Source: Aedes albopictus (taxonomy: Eukaryota > Arthropoda > Insecta > Diptera > Culicidae). From it: a DNA stretch of 64,000 nt. The stretch covers positions 271,541,694-271,605,693 of the forward strand of contig NC_085138.1 in NCBI RefSeq assembly GCF_035046485.1. Direction: 5' to 3'. Position 1 is the first letter of the stretch, and every line of letters begins with the position of its first letter. The notes under the pieces were generated by a model that did not search any database, had not been told where the DNA came from, and worked only from the letters and a program-made list of their open reading frames with translations. Made by a program: the position numbers and the translations under genes. This document shows positions 19,251 to 29,811 of this stretch, in pieces.

Positions 19251-19430
19251 ATGGAAAAGGGTATCAATGTGTGCTCGGCTCAAGAACGAAAGCACTTATT
19301 GCGAAAAATGTGTGAATGTTTTGCCGGACAGAAACTACGCCTATTGATGGATAAGCCGAGAACAGCTTCGGATTTGTATCTGACGTGCTGTGCGCTAAAC
19401 CGAGCAGAAAAACGCTTTACACATGATTAA
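19251..19430 (+). CDS. Unidentified 59-codon open frame
   Basis: ATG at 19251 to TAA at 19430 gives MEKGINVCSAQERKHLLRKM... with a cysteine/leucine-rich middle (KMCECFAGQKLRLLMDK). It lies directly downstream of the exon-like region and is not part of a recognised repeat. I do not recognise a domain. It may be an exon, a remnant of an element, or chance. Confidence 0.25.
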   Translation: MEKGINVCSAQERKHLLRKMCECFAGQKLRLLMDKPRTASDLYLTCCALNRAEKRFTHD

Positions 19431-19860
19431 TGATCTTGAGATGGCCTTCTGAATGAAACTTGGAGTGCCTGTCTGGGAATAAAACTAGACGCCACGTCCT
19501 TCGATTTCGGATTATCGAAATTGGGAAAATCTCTGTAAAGGAAATTCATGGTAGTCCCATAAAAATCGTTGTTTTTCCATTTTGGTGTTATGAATGATTA
19601 AGCTCGTTCCATGTTACTATGTTTATTTATTTTTTTCCTGATAGTACTGTTCAAACTCCCGGTCACATTTCAATTTAAAATGATAATGTAGGACATAGCG
19701 GTAAAGTCGCTTAAAAAATATTTACGACGAAATGTAGGACCACTGGGGCAAGGGGTCCTATTTTCGATACTTTTCGACATAACTCAGTAAATTTTCCATC
19801 AATTTAAATGAAATTGTTGCACACGGCTTATTTCTGTAAATATATCACTGTACATATAAG
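19431..19860. other. No gene or recognised repeat seen
   Basis: AT-rich sequence without an open frame of note. Confidence 0.3.
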
Positions 19861-20020
19861 AGGCTGTTCATAAACCACGTAGACTTTTGGGGGGAGGGGG
19901 GTCTGGCCAAACTCTCGGCTCCACACACATTTTCAAATTTTTGTATGGACAAAATTCTACGAGGGGGGAGGGGGAGTCTGAGATGGCCAAATTTTGTTCT
20001 ACGTGATTTATGAACAGTTT
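19861..20020. mobile_element. 160-bp MITE, TIR AGGCTGTTCATAAACCACGTAG
   Basis: The left end AGGCTGTTCATAAACCACG is mirrored by ACGTGATTTATGAACAGTTT at the right, with G-rich runs GGGGGGAGGGGGG inside both arms. A decayed relative is at 42247-42385, and a similar layout (TCCATAAATTACGTAACG) occurs at 27876-28037. Confidence 0.65.
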
Positions 20021-20238
20021 CTAATGAAGTAAATTGTTTTTAAAAGTAATGATTTTAATAAGACCCCGCCACACCTCCTTTCGAGCGATGCTCCCAGGGA
20101 TTCCCCCTGGGAGTCCCCAGGTATTTCCCAGGTATTAGGAACTTGGCGTTTATCGTAAACTAGAGGTACAGTCTCGATCAACAGTTTTGGATCACCTCTC
20201 AAAGACATGTTATTTTTTAGGCCCATATCTCCGCCAAT

Positions 20239-20570
20239 GGGGCACGTTCGGTGTAGTACTAGATTTGTAGTAATGAGCTGAATTTTAGTATGGTGAGAAG
20301 GTCAATTCTCTGTTTCTGCAATGAAATGGTGCAAAAAGCATGGGTATTATGATTCCTTGCCTAATTTGATGCTGTTTGAGCAAAACTTTGGATAACTATG
20401 TTGTTTATGTTGCAAGAAATGAAGAAAACAACAACACTGTTGCCCAAAGTTTTGCTCAAACAGCATCAAATTAGGCAAGAAATCATAATACCCACGCTTT
20501 TTGCACCCTTTCATTGCAGAAACGGAGAATTGACCTTCTCACCATACTAAAATTCAGCTCATTACTACAA
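20239..20570. mobile_element. Palindromic MITE, variant C, right end lost
   Basis: Begins GGGGCACGTTCGGTGTAG after GCCAAT. The unfilled fold-back at 12945 reads GCCAATTCGCG, so the target is AATT. At the right the element stops at ATTACTACAA, joined to TTTCAAAACC of the host, a small deletion at the junction. Confidence 0.85.
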
Positions 20571-21201
20571 TTTCAAAACCCTTTGGTCACATTCAAAAGA
20601 TGATAAGTCATAGAAACTTTGAACATGATTTGAAAAAAAAATCAAATATGTTTGTATGTAAACTTAAGCTTAAGTTACCAAATTTTCTAAAAAATGAATA
20701 TAAACTTTCGGTAATGTCGCTGGAAATTGTGTATACCAAATTTCAAGATGAGAGCGGTAATAAAACCTATTTTCTATTCGCTTTCATCTGATTTTTGCCG
20801 AGCTTAGCTAAAAAATTTAGAAAAAAAGGTATTAAGTAAATTACATCTTGACGTCATTGACCAAAGGTTTGGGGTCACCCCTCAAAATGATATATCGGCC
20901 AAAAGTTTGGGATCACTATCGTGAAACATGGAATAGTGATTTGTTGATATCTTTGTCGTCTTTCATTCAATTTAAATTCTTCTTGGTTTATTTGAAACAT
21001 GATGAATGGTACTTACTGCATAGACATTGAACTACACATATTTACATACTAAAACTTACGTAAAATTGCATTTTTTGAAATGTGTTAACTTTAAGTAACA
21101 TTGTTATATATAAAAATCGTTGAATACGTTAACTTAAAGACATCAAACGTATATTTAGTTTATTATATTTGAAATGAGCAAATAGAATTAAAATTGAACT
21201 A

Positions 21202-21433
21202 GTCGGCGTTAAGTCAGACCAGACCATCCGTTTTTCAATGATTTTGGAAAATGTCCTGCAAGTACTTAGGTTATCAAATCAAACGCATTATTTTCTGAAA
21301 TACTATAATTCTTCTATGTAATGATACATCTGCATCAAAATAACATCAAAAAGTTCAGAGTTATCAAATTCCTTCGCTTATCTTCACCTGCCCAAAAAAT
21401 CGCGTAGTCCACTCTGACTGAACGCCGACCGAC
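21202..21433. mobile_element. 232-bp TA-flanked MITE, TIR GTCGGCGTTAAGTCAG
   Basis: Left end GTCGGCGTTAAGTCAGACC; right end reads CTGACTGAACGCCGACCGAC, its imperfect complement. TA flanks lie at 21200-21201 and 21434-21435. The paralogous fold-back at 13.6 kb has the continuous host sequence across this point. Confidence 0.85.
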
Positions 21434-21514
21434 TAAAGATGACACAGATATCATCAAATCATTTGTTCATGTTTAACGAAAGGGGTGATCCCAAACTTTT
21501 GGTCAATGACGTAA

Positions 21515-21980
21515 AATTTCTTCAGCGATTCCTTCAGGGATTCCTGTAGAAGATTTTTTCTAGAGATTTATCTGGAGATTCCTACAGGGATTTTTCTAGG
21601 CAGTTCTTCAAAAATACCGCTAGGGATACCTTCAGAGCTTTCTCTAGGTATTTCTCCAAGGGTACCTCCAGGAATTTTTGCCAGTATTCCTCCAGGAATA
21701 CCTCTTGGGGGTTCTCCAGTAATTTCAGCTGGAATATCTTAAACAATGGAGGCGAATGAATTAAAATTAATAAATTTAAAGCCTCAAAAAAAATCTTAAA
21801 TAAACAGTTCCTGCTGGGGTTTCCATAACATTTTCGCCTGAGATTCCTTCAGCGATTTCTGCAGAAATTGCTTTTAGGAATTTTCCCAGGGATTGCTTTG
21901 ACTTGATTTGTTTGATCCTCCAGAATTTTTTGCAGACATTACTCTAAAAGTGTCTTTAAAGATCATTTGCGGTTTTCTCC
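21515..21980. repeat. Degenerate AGGGATTCCTCCAGG-type repeat island
   Basis: Repeated TTCCTTCAGGGATTC, TTCTCCAGG and CTCCAGGAATACC blocks with no fixed period. Confidence 0.5.
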
Positions 21981-21984
21981 AGCG

Positions 21985-22500
21985 GTTTCTATATTCTCCG
22001 GATTCTCGTAATTCTACGGAAATTTTCTAACGCCTAACGATGTATGCATTAATTCTGAAGTTATTCTAATAAATTTGAAACATAGTTGGAAAATACCAAG
22101 TTTTTTCAATGATTTTCTAATAAAGTCATGTGATGCATTGCTCCAATTGAGATAAAATCGTTCAAAAATTTATATGAATATATCTTTTCATGGTTGATGA
22201 ATAATGGGAAACTAAGATGGTTGTGATTATATCACATTGATTATTATAGGGCTTCGAAGTAGAGCAGCCCTTTATTCATATTTCTCTTTAGGTAATAAAA
22301 TTTTCTTCAAAAATTTGGTAAACTTTTGCATTAGTTGCACCAAATGTTCACGGAAGATATCCCTACTTCATTCGAAAATATTATGAGGATGGCCATGTTC
22401 TATTTCGACATAAATCAACAACGATTAGCATGACATAATTATCAAGTAGAAATTTGCTGTTTTTTACACTTCGGGCAAAAAATTAGGATTATACGCAAAT
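21985..22500. other. No gene or recognised repeat seen
   Basis: AT-rich, no open frame of note. Confidence 0.3.
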
Positions 22501-22503
22501 AAA

Positions 22504-22804
22504 TCTATATATATAAAAATGAGTTTGAAGTCCCTTTGAGGCAACAAAACTCAAGAACGGCTGAACCGATCAGGATGACTCTTGCATGGTTTGATTCGTA
22601 TTCATGGTGGCTGTGTTTATAAGTAAAAAAAATACGAAAATCAACTTGAAAAGTAACAAAATTGAAAAAGAACTGATTTTCTATGAGCTGGGAAGGAAAT
22701 CAACACGACCGGAATGAAATCAATCTAGAATGCGGTGCTATTTTGAGCTCAACAGTTGTCAAACCACCACAAGACGGCAAGACAAAGTTTGCCGGGACAG
22801 CTAG
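22504..22804 (+). mobile_element. 301-bp non-autonomous Helitron-like element
   Basis: The 5' end is TCTATATATATAAAAATGAG and the 3' end is GCCGGGACAGCTAG. A short hairpin CGGCAA...TTGCCG lies about 10 bp before the CTAG terminus. It sits between A and T with no duplication. All four are Helitron hallmarks. No Rep/helicase coding. Confidence 0.7.
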
Positions 22805-22813
22805 TATGTAATA

Positions 22814-22922
22814 GGGCACTGCATTGTTTTGATTTTGTATGGGATTTTGACGTTTCTTGGCCTTGTTGTTTACAAAATTTCTATAGGAGTGAAAGAGAAG
22901 GAGAGAATTTCATGCAGTCCCC
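22814..22922. mobile_element. Small TA-flanked MITE, TIR GGGCACTGCAT
   Basis: Left GGGCACTGCAT and right ATGCAGTCCCC are imperfect complements, flanked by TA at 22812-22813 and 22923-22924. Confidence 0.45.
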
Positions 22923-23039
22923 TATAGTTTTCATAGACAAAAACCTTAAAATGGTAAAAATATCGAAAAATATGTCAACACGTTTGTTTTCGGCTATTGC
23001 AACCAACGTTCTCACTAACTTTAATAAAACTGCCTTTAA

Positions 23040-23129
23040 CCCTTCAGGATGCGCGCCGTCGTAAAAAGTACAACACTCTCAAAACGCGCGGTGTGGTTTT
23101 AGAATTAAACAGGCGCGCATCCTGAAAGG
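23040..23129. mobile_element. 90-bp TTAA miniature element
   Basis: Ends CCCTTCAGGATGCGCGCC and GGCGCGCATCCTGAAAGG pair almost perfectly. TTAA lies at 23036-23039 and 23130-23133. TTAA targeting is characteristic of piggyBac-type elements. Confidence 0.8.
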
Positions 23130-23289
23130 TTAACGGCCTGTAACAATTTTTCTAGCATGATCAAGGGATGCTGTTTGTAAACAAAAATAACAACTTGATT
23201 ATATTTTGCTTATACATTTTACTAGCTCACTTCGAAAAAAGTTCATATTTTTAATGCTAGTAGAAAACTTGAATGACACATTTGATTGT

Positions 23290-23425
23290 TTGTTGTTCAT
23301 ATGGTTAAATTGCTATTCGACTAAATGTTTATTCGACTAAACGTACTTTCGACCAAACTTACTTCCGACCTATCGTTATGCTACCAAACGTCATACGATC
23401 AAATGTCTTTCGACCAAATGTCCTA
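23290..23425. repeat. Degenerate TTCGACCAAATGT tandem repeat
   Basis: About eight diverged units of 15-18 bp (ATTCGACTAAATG, TTTCGACCAAAC, CTTTCGACCAAATG). Confidence 0.7.
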
Positions 23426-23454
23426 AAGCCTTCCTAATAATATTGAACATTAAA

Positions 23455-23850
23455 AAAATCAAATATTCCATTCAAGTTGGTCCATTGTTGGTAATCACCA
23501 CACAATCTATCACCTTACGTACATCCTCAATCCATGGATCGCATCACCGACCCTACGGTGACTCCCAGATTTCCCATCCTTTCCGTCTAACAAATACCTT
23601 AGTACGTGCTGGTTGTGGAGATGCAGAGGTGCTCTCGGTCTTTAGTACATAGCAACAACCAACACACTAACATTTCTTTTCCTTCCCAACTGAATATTTA
23701 GGACGTGGCCGGCGTCGTTATTGGTCAAAAATCTATGACCTGCTTAAATTGCACTTTGAGAATAAGTGGAGTGTCCCAGCCCTTACTCATTTGGATCTCA
23801 GTGCAATTGGTACCAGCTCAAGTCAATCACGGAGGAGCAACCATTGACAT
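23455..23850. repeat. Probable retroelement 3'-UTR-like repeat
   Basis: The text CACCGACCCTACGGTGACTC, GACGTGGCCGGCGTCG and GATCTCAGTGCAATTGG resembles, from memory, an abundant Aedes repeat. I cannot place it in a family. No tail or duplication is visible. Confidence 0.3.
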
Positions 23851-24102
23851 GTATAATCAGATTTGATAGTTTTTTCAAACGATCCATGAAAAGGAATCGT
23901 TTCTTATGTTTTTATGGATCATTTTATGCATCGTTTCAGTCATGGCGCGGTTCATAAAATTCTGATATTTTTAATGTTAAATTTTACGAAGAGAAGGGAG
24001 CACTCGACAATGTTTTATGGATCCAAATGATTGCTTTATGGTTTTCTGATATGCCTCTTTGGAATATTGAAAAGTTATCAATGGATCATTTGGCAAATTT
24101 TC

Positions 24103-24180
24103 ATGGAAATGCTCAAAGAACACTAAGTTGAAGCAGGGCAGGCCATGTTCCAGTGGAAACGTAGAGCCACAAAGAAGAAC
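24103..24180 (+). repeat. Feilai-like SINE 3'-end fragment
   Basis: AATGCTCAAAGAACACTAAG, GCAGGGCAGG and CCACAAAGAAGAAC in the usual order. Confidence 0.55.
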
Positions 24181-24203
24181 TCTATTTTGATTTCGTGCTT
24201 AAT

Positions 24204-24679
24204 GGGGCACGTTCGGTGTAGTACTAGATTTGTAGTAATGAGCTGAGTTTTGGTATGGTGAGAAGGTCAGTTCGCTATTTCTGCAATGAAATGATACAAA
24301 AAGCGTGGGTATTATAATTCATTGCTTAACCCGGGAACGGTCGCGTCGTGTACTCAGTACACGCACCATGAAAAAAGCCCACTTGTGGTACACAGCGTGT
24401 GCGTGATGTCGCTGAGGGTGGCCGAAGACGCGACTGCTCGAGGGTTAATTTGATGCTGTTTGAGCAATACTTTGGATAACTATGTTGTTTATGTTGCAAG
24501 AAATGGAGAAAACAACAACAATGTTACCCAAAGTTTTGCTCAAACAGCATCAAATTAGGCATAGAACCATAATACCCACGCTTTTTGCACCATTTCATTG
24601 CAAAAACGGAGAATTGACCTTCTCATCATACAAAAATTGAGCTCATTACTACAAATCTTGTGCTTCGCCGATATATCCT
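24204..24679. mobile_element. Palindromic MITE, variant C, with nested TTAA element
   Basis: Left end GGGGCACGTTCGG after TTAAT; right end ATATATCCT followed by AT. It is longer than its sisters because a 115-bp element sits at 24330-24444. Confidence 0.8.
24330..24444. mobile_element. 115-bp TTAA miniature element
   Basis: Ends CCCGGGAACGGTCGCGTC and GACGCGACTGCTCGAGGG; TTAA at 24326-24329 and 24445-24448. The host reads TGCTTAATTTGATG once it is removed, as expected from sister MITEs (TGCCTAATTTGATG). Confidence 0.85.
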
Positions 24680-24681
24680 AT

Positions 24682-25032
24682 TCTCAGTTTATGCAATGAA
24701 ATGGTGCAAAAAGCGTGGGTATTATGATTCCTTGCCTAATTTGATGCTGTTTGAGCAAAACTTTGGATAACTATGTTGTTTATGTTGCAAGAAATGGAGA
24801 AAACAACAACAATGTTACCCAAAGTTTTGCTCAAACAGCATCAAATTAGGCAAGGAATAATAAGACCCACGCTTTTTTAACCATTTCATTGTAGAAACGT
24901 CTCTCTTTTTTAACCATTTCATTGTAGAAATCTTCTCACCATACAAAAAATCAGCTCATTACTTCAATTCTAGTACCGATCGTGCCCTATTCAGCTCATT
25001 ACTATTAATCTAGTACTTCATTGATTAGGTCC
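24682..25032. mobile_element. Truncated palindromic MITE plus a right-end fragment
   Basis: Starts at the internal CTCAGTTTATGCAATG, passes the hairpin turn and ends CGATCGTGCCCT at 24988. After AT a further piece, TCAGCTCATTACTATTAATC, ends AGGTCCT at 25032. A local duplication of TTTTTTAACCATTTCATTGT occurs at 24872 and 24907. Confidence 0.7.
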
Positions 25033-25039
25033 TATTTTA

Positions 25040-26430
25040 AAAAGCATGCAACGATACCTGTTTTGAGCATAAGTTTCGTTCGGTCCTAGCTTTTTTATCA
25101 CTGATTACATACTGTACACATCTGCGATTTATCTACGTTATATGAGTTTCAAAACCGACGTAGTTTGTGAAGATTAGTCAATTTCAATGGTATTTCTTTG
25201 CATGTTTCTCAAAAACTGCAATCACATCCCGTAACCTACATTCTTTATGCCTTCGAAATGCTAAACAGAGAATTCGTCTTGTCTTCCCGCCTCTAGCGAT
25301 TTGATTCGATTAAATGGCGACACACCCGAGGCACTCGAAAGTAAACATCGCACTGTTAGTAAACACAATTTATTATTAGGTTAGTCCCCATATATTACCA
25401 ACAAACCGCTTCTACACCACGTTCCACTAGTTCTGCTCTGTGGGCCACGTTCAGGCCTCATATTTTAAGCGACAAACCGTTGCGTTGGTCACAATAATGC
25501 GGGCCGCTTGCAAAATGAACATAAGAAAGCTATCACCACCACTGCCACCTCCATCGCATCGGTCGTCCGTCGTCGGTCGGCCGGTCAGACCAAAGAAAAA
25601 CGAAAGCGACTTCCCTTCCTTGGCCTGTTGTTTTGATATACCAGCTGCTGTGTCACATTCCGCCACGATGATGATGCCTACTGCTTGCGCTTATCTGCAT
25701 GGTATTATACCCACTGAGTGAGGGTGGTATCCATTTTCTTACGTCCGACAAAGGCCAGCCGAAGGCAATGAAATATCGCGTAAGCAAAGGATTAACTCAA
25801 GTGCGCGCCGCGCCAGCAAGTCTGCCGTAGAATCCGCGCTGATAACGATGAAAGGGAATTTCAAAATCTCTTCCGCAAATTTCGATCCTAGCAGTGACGG
25901 AGGCGATAGCGCTAAGCCTTAGCAGCATGTTCGACTGAACTCTAATCAGGGGTTTTTGTTCCATCAAGATCAAGTGGAAAAACTAATTAAAATATAATGA
26001 ATGATAGGATTTATATCAATTTTTTCTCCTGTCTCATAATCGTGGATATTTTAATCGCTTTCCAACTAATTTCTTCATCACACAATTTATTAGACCCTAT
26101 TTCAATTTTTGGACCACTCTTGAAAAGCTGTACACGCGCAGTTTATGCACCTCACGTTCCGAAGGTACCTACCCCCATGTGAACTGGGGCGGTCCACTTT
26201 TATTCACGGAGGAGTGTAGCCTCCACGGAGCAATTTTGCCTGTGCATTATAAACACTTTCCCACACTGACCTTCCGTGGTGGCGATGGCGGCGGCGTCGC
26301 GTTGCGAACAACAAGAATGACCGTCACCGTAACCGAATGATTGGCGGTCGATCGGGTAGAAAAAAAAATCATCTATCGATCCACCTAGCAATGTTTTCAA
26401 TGTTTTTCAAAGTAACTAAAACAGAAGTAT
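25040..26430. other. Mostly non-repetitive, GC-richer non-coding interval
   Basis: 25280-25950 and 26130-26400 lack recognised repeats and are richer in GC than the surroundings (for example CCGCGCCAGCAAGTCTGCCG). Short open frames show no domain. Conserved non-coding or regulatory DNA is possible but unproven. Confidence 0.3.
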
Positions 26431-26432
26431 CA

Positions 26433-26661
26433 TCATTTATTTTGAATTGAAAATTTCAAATCAGAACTTATTTTTGCTGTACATTGAACTTTTCGTCTTG
26501 TTTTCTGGGCCAATATTGTTTTCGGCAAATCATATCCGGAATCAGATGAATCGGATTCATCAGCTAGGCTCTTTAAGGGTATCCAGATTGTTTCGTTATT
26601 AGAATCTCCAGCCAAAAAATATTCGATATCCAAAATTTCATTATTTTTGATACCCTAAAAA
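26433..26661 (-). CDS. Possible terminal coding exon, unidentified
   Basis: On the minus strand, a pyrimidine-rich tract ending TTATTTTTAG precedes an open frame of about 75 codons. It contains DIEYFLAGDSNN and WIPLKSLADESDSSDSG and ends in TAA, overlapping an AATAAA. The hydrophobic/tryptophan pattern faintly resembles a chromo-like fold, followed by an acidic serine-rich linker, but this is weak. No upstream exon was identified. It could be a host exon, an element fragment, or chance. Confidence 0.25.
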
Positions 26662-26999
26662 TAATTGTGTTAGTTCGAAATGCCTGCCCTAAAAGAAATT
26701 ATCTTCGTTCGATATGCCTGAATTTATTTATTATGAGAAATTTCTGCAGAAACAGAAAAAAATACTGGGGAAAATTTTTCGAAAGAGTTTTTGGCATAAC
26801 TATAGCAATTATCACTGGTGGATTACTAGGGCAATCCCTTAATACAATAGAATGAAATTCATTGAATTTGTTTGCTCTCAAAAAAAATCTACAATTCTTC
26901 CAAAATTTCTGTTACCAATATTATGTGCATTTTTATATTTTATGATCTATGAAGAATACTAGTTTCAAATATGTTTAAAAAATCCTTCACAAATCATTT

Positions 27000-27620
27000 T
27001 CACAGTGATCTACCATATAGTTTGTTCTCTAGAGACACTTTAAAACTGTTGGAATCCTGGAAAAAATTTTAGAAATGCATATCAATCCTTTCAAGAATTC
27101 AAGAACCTAAAAAATTTTTGGAGAAAAAATCCTGGGTAATCTCGAAGGAATTTCAAACTAACTTACTAAGAAAATCTTAAACGCCAGCAAGATATTCTTG
27201 AAAGTGTTTAACATTACCCTTCGGTATAGTTGCTTCAATAATCTCTTTGAGGATTTTTTTTCTAGTAATCTAATTGAGGAGAAGAACCTGAGTATTTGAT
27301 ACGACATTTCCCCAGAAATTTTGCTAAGCATATTCCAGTATTTTCTCCAGGTATCTTCCCTGGAGGACTCATATTTAAAAATTCTTTCGAGAATGTCTGA
27401 CTGAGATTTTCCAGCTCAAATTCAATGAGCTCGAATTAGGAAGTCTTCTAACATAATATACATTTATACATAAACTTGTTACCGTTCTATTCAGATTTCT
27501 TCAAGTATGTTTTCCAAAGATAGCGCTATAGATTTTGCTACAGCGATTTTGCTGGAATTTTTTAAAGTAATATTTTAGAAAAAAAAATAAAAAATCTGTC
27601 GAAATATCTTCAAATTCACT
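27000..27620. repeat. Degenerate GGAATTTC/AAATTCTT repeat island
   Basis: Loose repeats of the same type as at 11.3 kb, for example TCTCGAAGGAATTTC and CTCCAGGTATCTTCCC. Confidence 0.35.
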
Positions 27621-27875
27621 TGTAGAAGGCTAGCAATAATCAAGATGAGCTTCGATAAGCTCTTATCCATTCCAGGCAGTGCATTCGGACCAAGGTTTCT
27701 TAAAATTTTCCGAATTTTCAAGACATGGAAAAACTACGTGTTACCTGGAACATTAGAAAGGATTTTGCTAAAAAAACAGTTCCCTTTAAAAAATTGTGGT
27801 TGAAAAAAAATCTAATGTTTAAAAAAGTGAAAAGCTAATGTGTCATGTTCGAGGGACATTGCAGGATTTACGTAA

Positions 27876-28037
27876 GGCGCCGTCCATAAATTACGTAACG
27901 CTCTAGATCGAGGGAGAAGTATGGCCAAGCGTTACGGCCCATGCTAAAAATTTAGAATTTTTATACAAAAAAGCGTTACGTTGGGGGGAGGGGGGTTGAA
28001 AAATGTCGATTTAATCGTTACGTAATAAATGGATGCT
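27876..28037. mobile_element. MITE with TCCATAAATTACGTAACG ends
   Basis: Left GGCGCCGTCCATAAATTACG is mirrored by CGTTACGTAATAAATGGATG at the right, with a GGGGGGAGGGGGG block inside. Confidence 0.65.
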
Positions 28038-28345
28038 ACCTAAGCGTGGAGGAATTTTTTAGATCCCTACATTTATTTTATTTTATTTCATTTTATTTTT
28101 CTTTAGCTTCATCTGTTTACGCTTAATGAAGCTTTAATATGAGGAAATGCCTATTTGAGCAGACCAGCAACGTGCGTCTCTCTCAAATAGGCGTAAAAAC
28201 CTTATTTCTTTTCAAACAATATTACATTAGGTCAACATATAAAACTTAAATCTAGTGTACTGCAGGTGTTCTCGGGATACATCCATATGCAGGAGGCTCG
28301 GGGATGACAGCGACAGCAATAAAAAAAAAACATTATGTAACACCG

Positions 28346-28660
28346 TCAACAAACATAAAAATCACTTGACAGAATCTCACCTGTTTCCCATCGGAAATGT
28401 GTTTCTAACTTGCAAACGCCATTTAAAATAGTACTGGAGCAGTTGAAATCGAATAATTGAAAAATTTCGTTGAAACTAGCAGATGCGAAGCGGATTGGTT
28501 CATGAAGACCATATTCTGTATGGCGTGGCTCAAGTTGCAGAAAACTACGTTGACGAATGGTTCTCTCCAGAGCGTAAAGATTAAGGCGTTCCAATATTTC
28601 AGCTGAGTCTATGTCTCATAGTGCCGCATATGCTAAGAATATGCAAAGAGTCGGTGAAAA
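28346..28660 (-). pseudogene. Jockey/I-like LINE RT C-terminal fragment
   Basis: The minus strand reads DIDSAEILERLNLYALERTI then a run to FASASFNEIFQLFDF, the pattern found after the RT domain of insect Jockey- and I-type ORF2 proteins (DIDxPxLLxxLxxxxPxRxLR...FNxxxxLFDF). The last 82 codons are an open frame and the upstream part continues in frame. There is no catalytic RT box, poly-A tail or target duplication, so it is an old fragment. Confidence 0.55.
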
Positions 28661-28692
28661 TAATATGGATACTGTTGCGAACAGAATAAGTA

Positions 28693-29807
28693 GGGGAGAC
28701 TTGATCCCTTTTTCTTAATTTACCTGAAACTTTAAGAAAAAAAACACAAAACTAGTTCCGATTTCCGTACAAAATGGCAGGTAAACATCTATTGCAAGTA
28801 AATACACAACAGAAGGCCTTCAAATTATTGTTAAAGTTTTCAAAACTGTGTTTTTATTGAGGCATGTCTTATGATGTATTTTTCAAAAATCGGTGACACT
28901 TGATCCCCTTTGAGCACATGGTTTATTTAAAGGGAAAATAATTCCAGAGTCTTCTTATTCATTTTCTTTTCGAGTTTTCTCGTATTTTCGATGAATATGG
29001 AGTGTTTGAAATTGTAAGATTTCCTTAAATTTTTAAGGATATGCCGTATTTTCAAAATGGGGAGACTTGATCCCCCTTTTCTTGGTTTGTACTAAAGTTA
29101 TAATTATCTGACACATTTTATCGTTGAATAGACTAGAATTCCTAGTAAATAGAGGCTTCCGAATAGAATTTTATTTTTCACATGTATAATGTGTGTGTAA
29201 TCCTCGAGGGATCAAGTCTCCCCATGTCACTGTTGTGTATACTAAGCTGAATTAATTAAAATATGTTAACAACAGCCTTATTTGGATAAATAAGTTGGAA
29301 AGTATTTTATTTAAACTATGTGCTGTTCAATTTTGATACAATTTGGTTCAATTTTCACAAAGTTATTGAGATTCTTCGGAATCGCCTAAAAGATTTCTAG
29401 AGGGCTGAAAACAAACCATCAGCCGTTAAAAAATAATGCAATATAGGGTATTGGTTCTCTTATTAAGCATGTGGCTCCCATTTTCATCCCACGAAAAACA
29501 AAGGATTGAAGCGCTGTTTGTTTTGTTTCTTATTTTTGTATTTTTTGTTAGAAGTGAGCACCCATGAGAACAAAAAGAACGGAGTCAATCGGTGCCGTAA
29601 TCGCTTGTTTTCGAATAGGATGAAAATGGGAGCATGAGATTACTGATGGCACACATACCCTACAATCGAAATCACTTGTAGCCAAAACATAGTCGTTCGT
29701 CCAGGAGTAGTTTTGGAAAAAAATATGCTAGAAGAACAATGTTTTTGATTCCGAGCAAATATGGGGGGAACAAGTCTCCCCAGGGATCAAGTCTCCTCAG
29801 TCTCCCC
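28693..29807. mobile_element. 1.1-kb TA-flanked element, TIR GGGGAGACTTGATCCC
   Basis: TA at 28691-28692 and 29808-29809. The left end is GGGGAGACTTGATCCC; the right end reads AGTCTCCCC preceded by further complements. The motif GGGAGACTTGATCCC or its complement recurs near 28895 (variant), 29060, 29206, 29765 and 29782. No transposase frame is present. It hosts the 215-bp MITE at 29446-29660. Confidence 0.75.
29446..29660. mobile_element. 215-bp TA-flanked MITE, second copy
   Basis: Same length and blocks as the element at 14092-14306, with TA at 29444-29445 and 29661-29662. Confidence 0.85.
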
Positions 29808-29811
29808 TACC

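Larger units (their letters stand above)
20169..21512. mobile_element. Second copy of the 1.18-kb fold-back element, right end lost
   Basis: Starts CAGTCTCGATCAACAG after TA at 20167-20168 and follows the copy at 12876 through GGCCCATATCTCCGCCAA, TTCTAAAAAATGAATATAAAC and the centre. It then stops near 21512 at CCCAAACTTTTGGTCAATGACG. It carries two nested insertions: a palindromic MITE at 20239-20570 and a TA MITE at 21202-21433. Both are confirmed by the unfilled sequence in the first copy. Confidence 0.8.
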
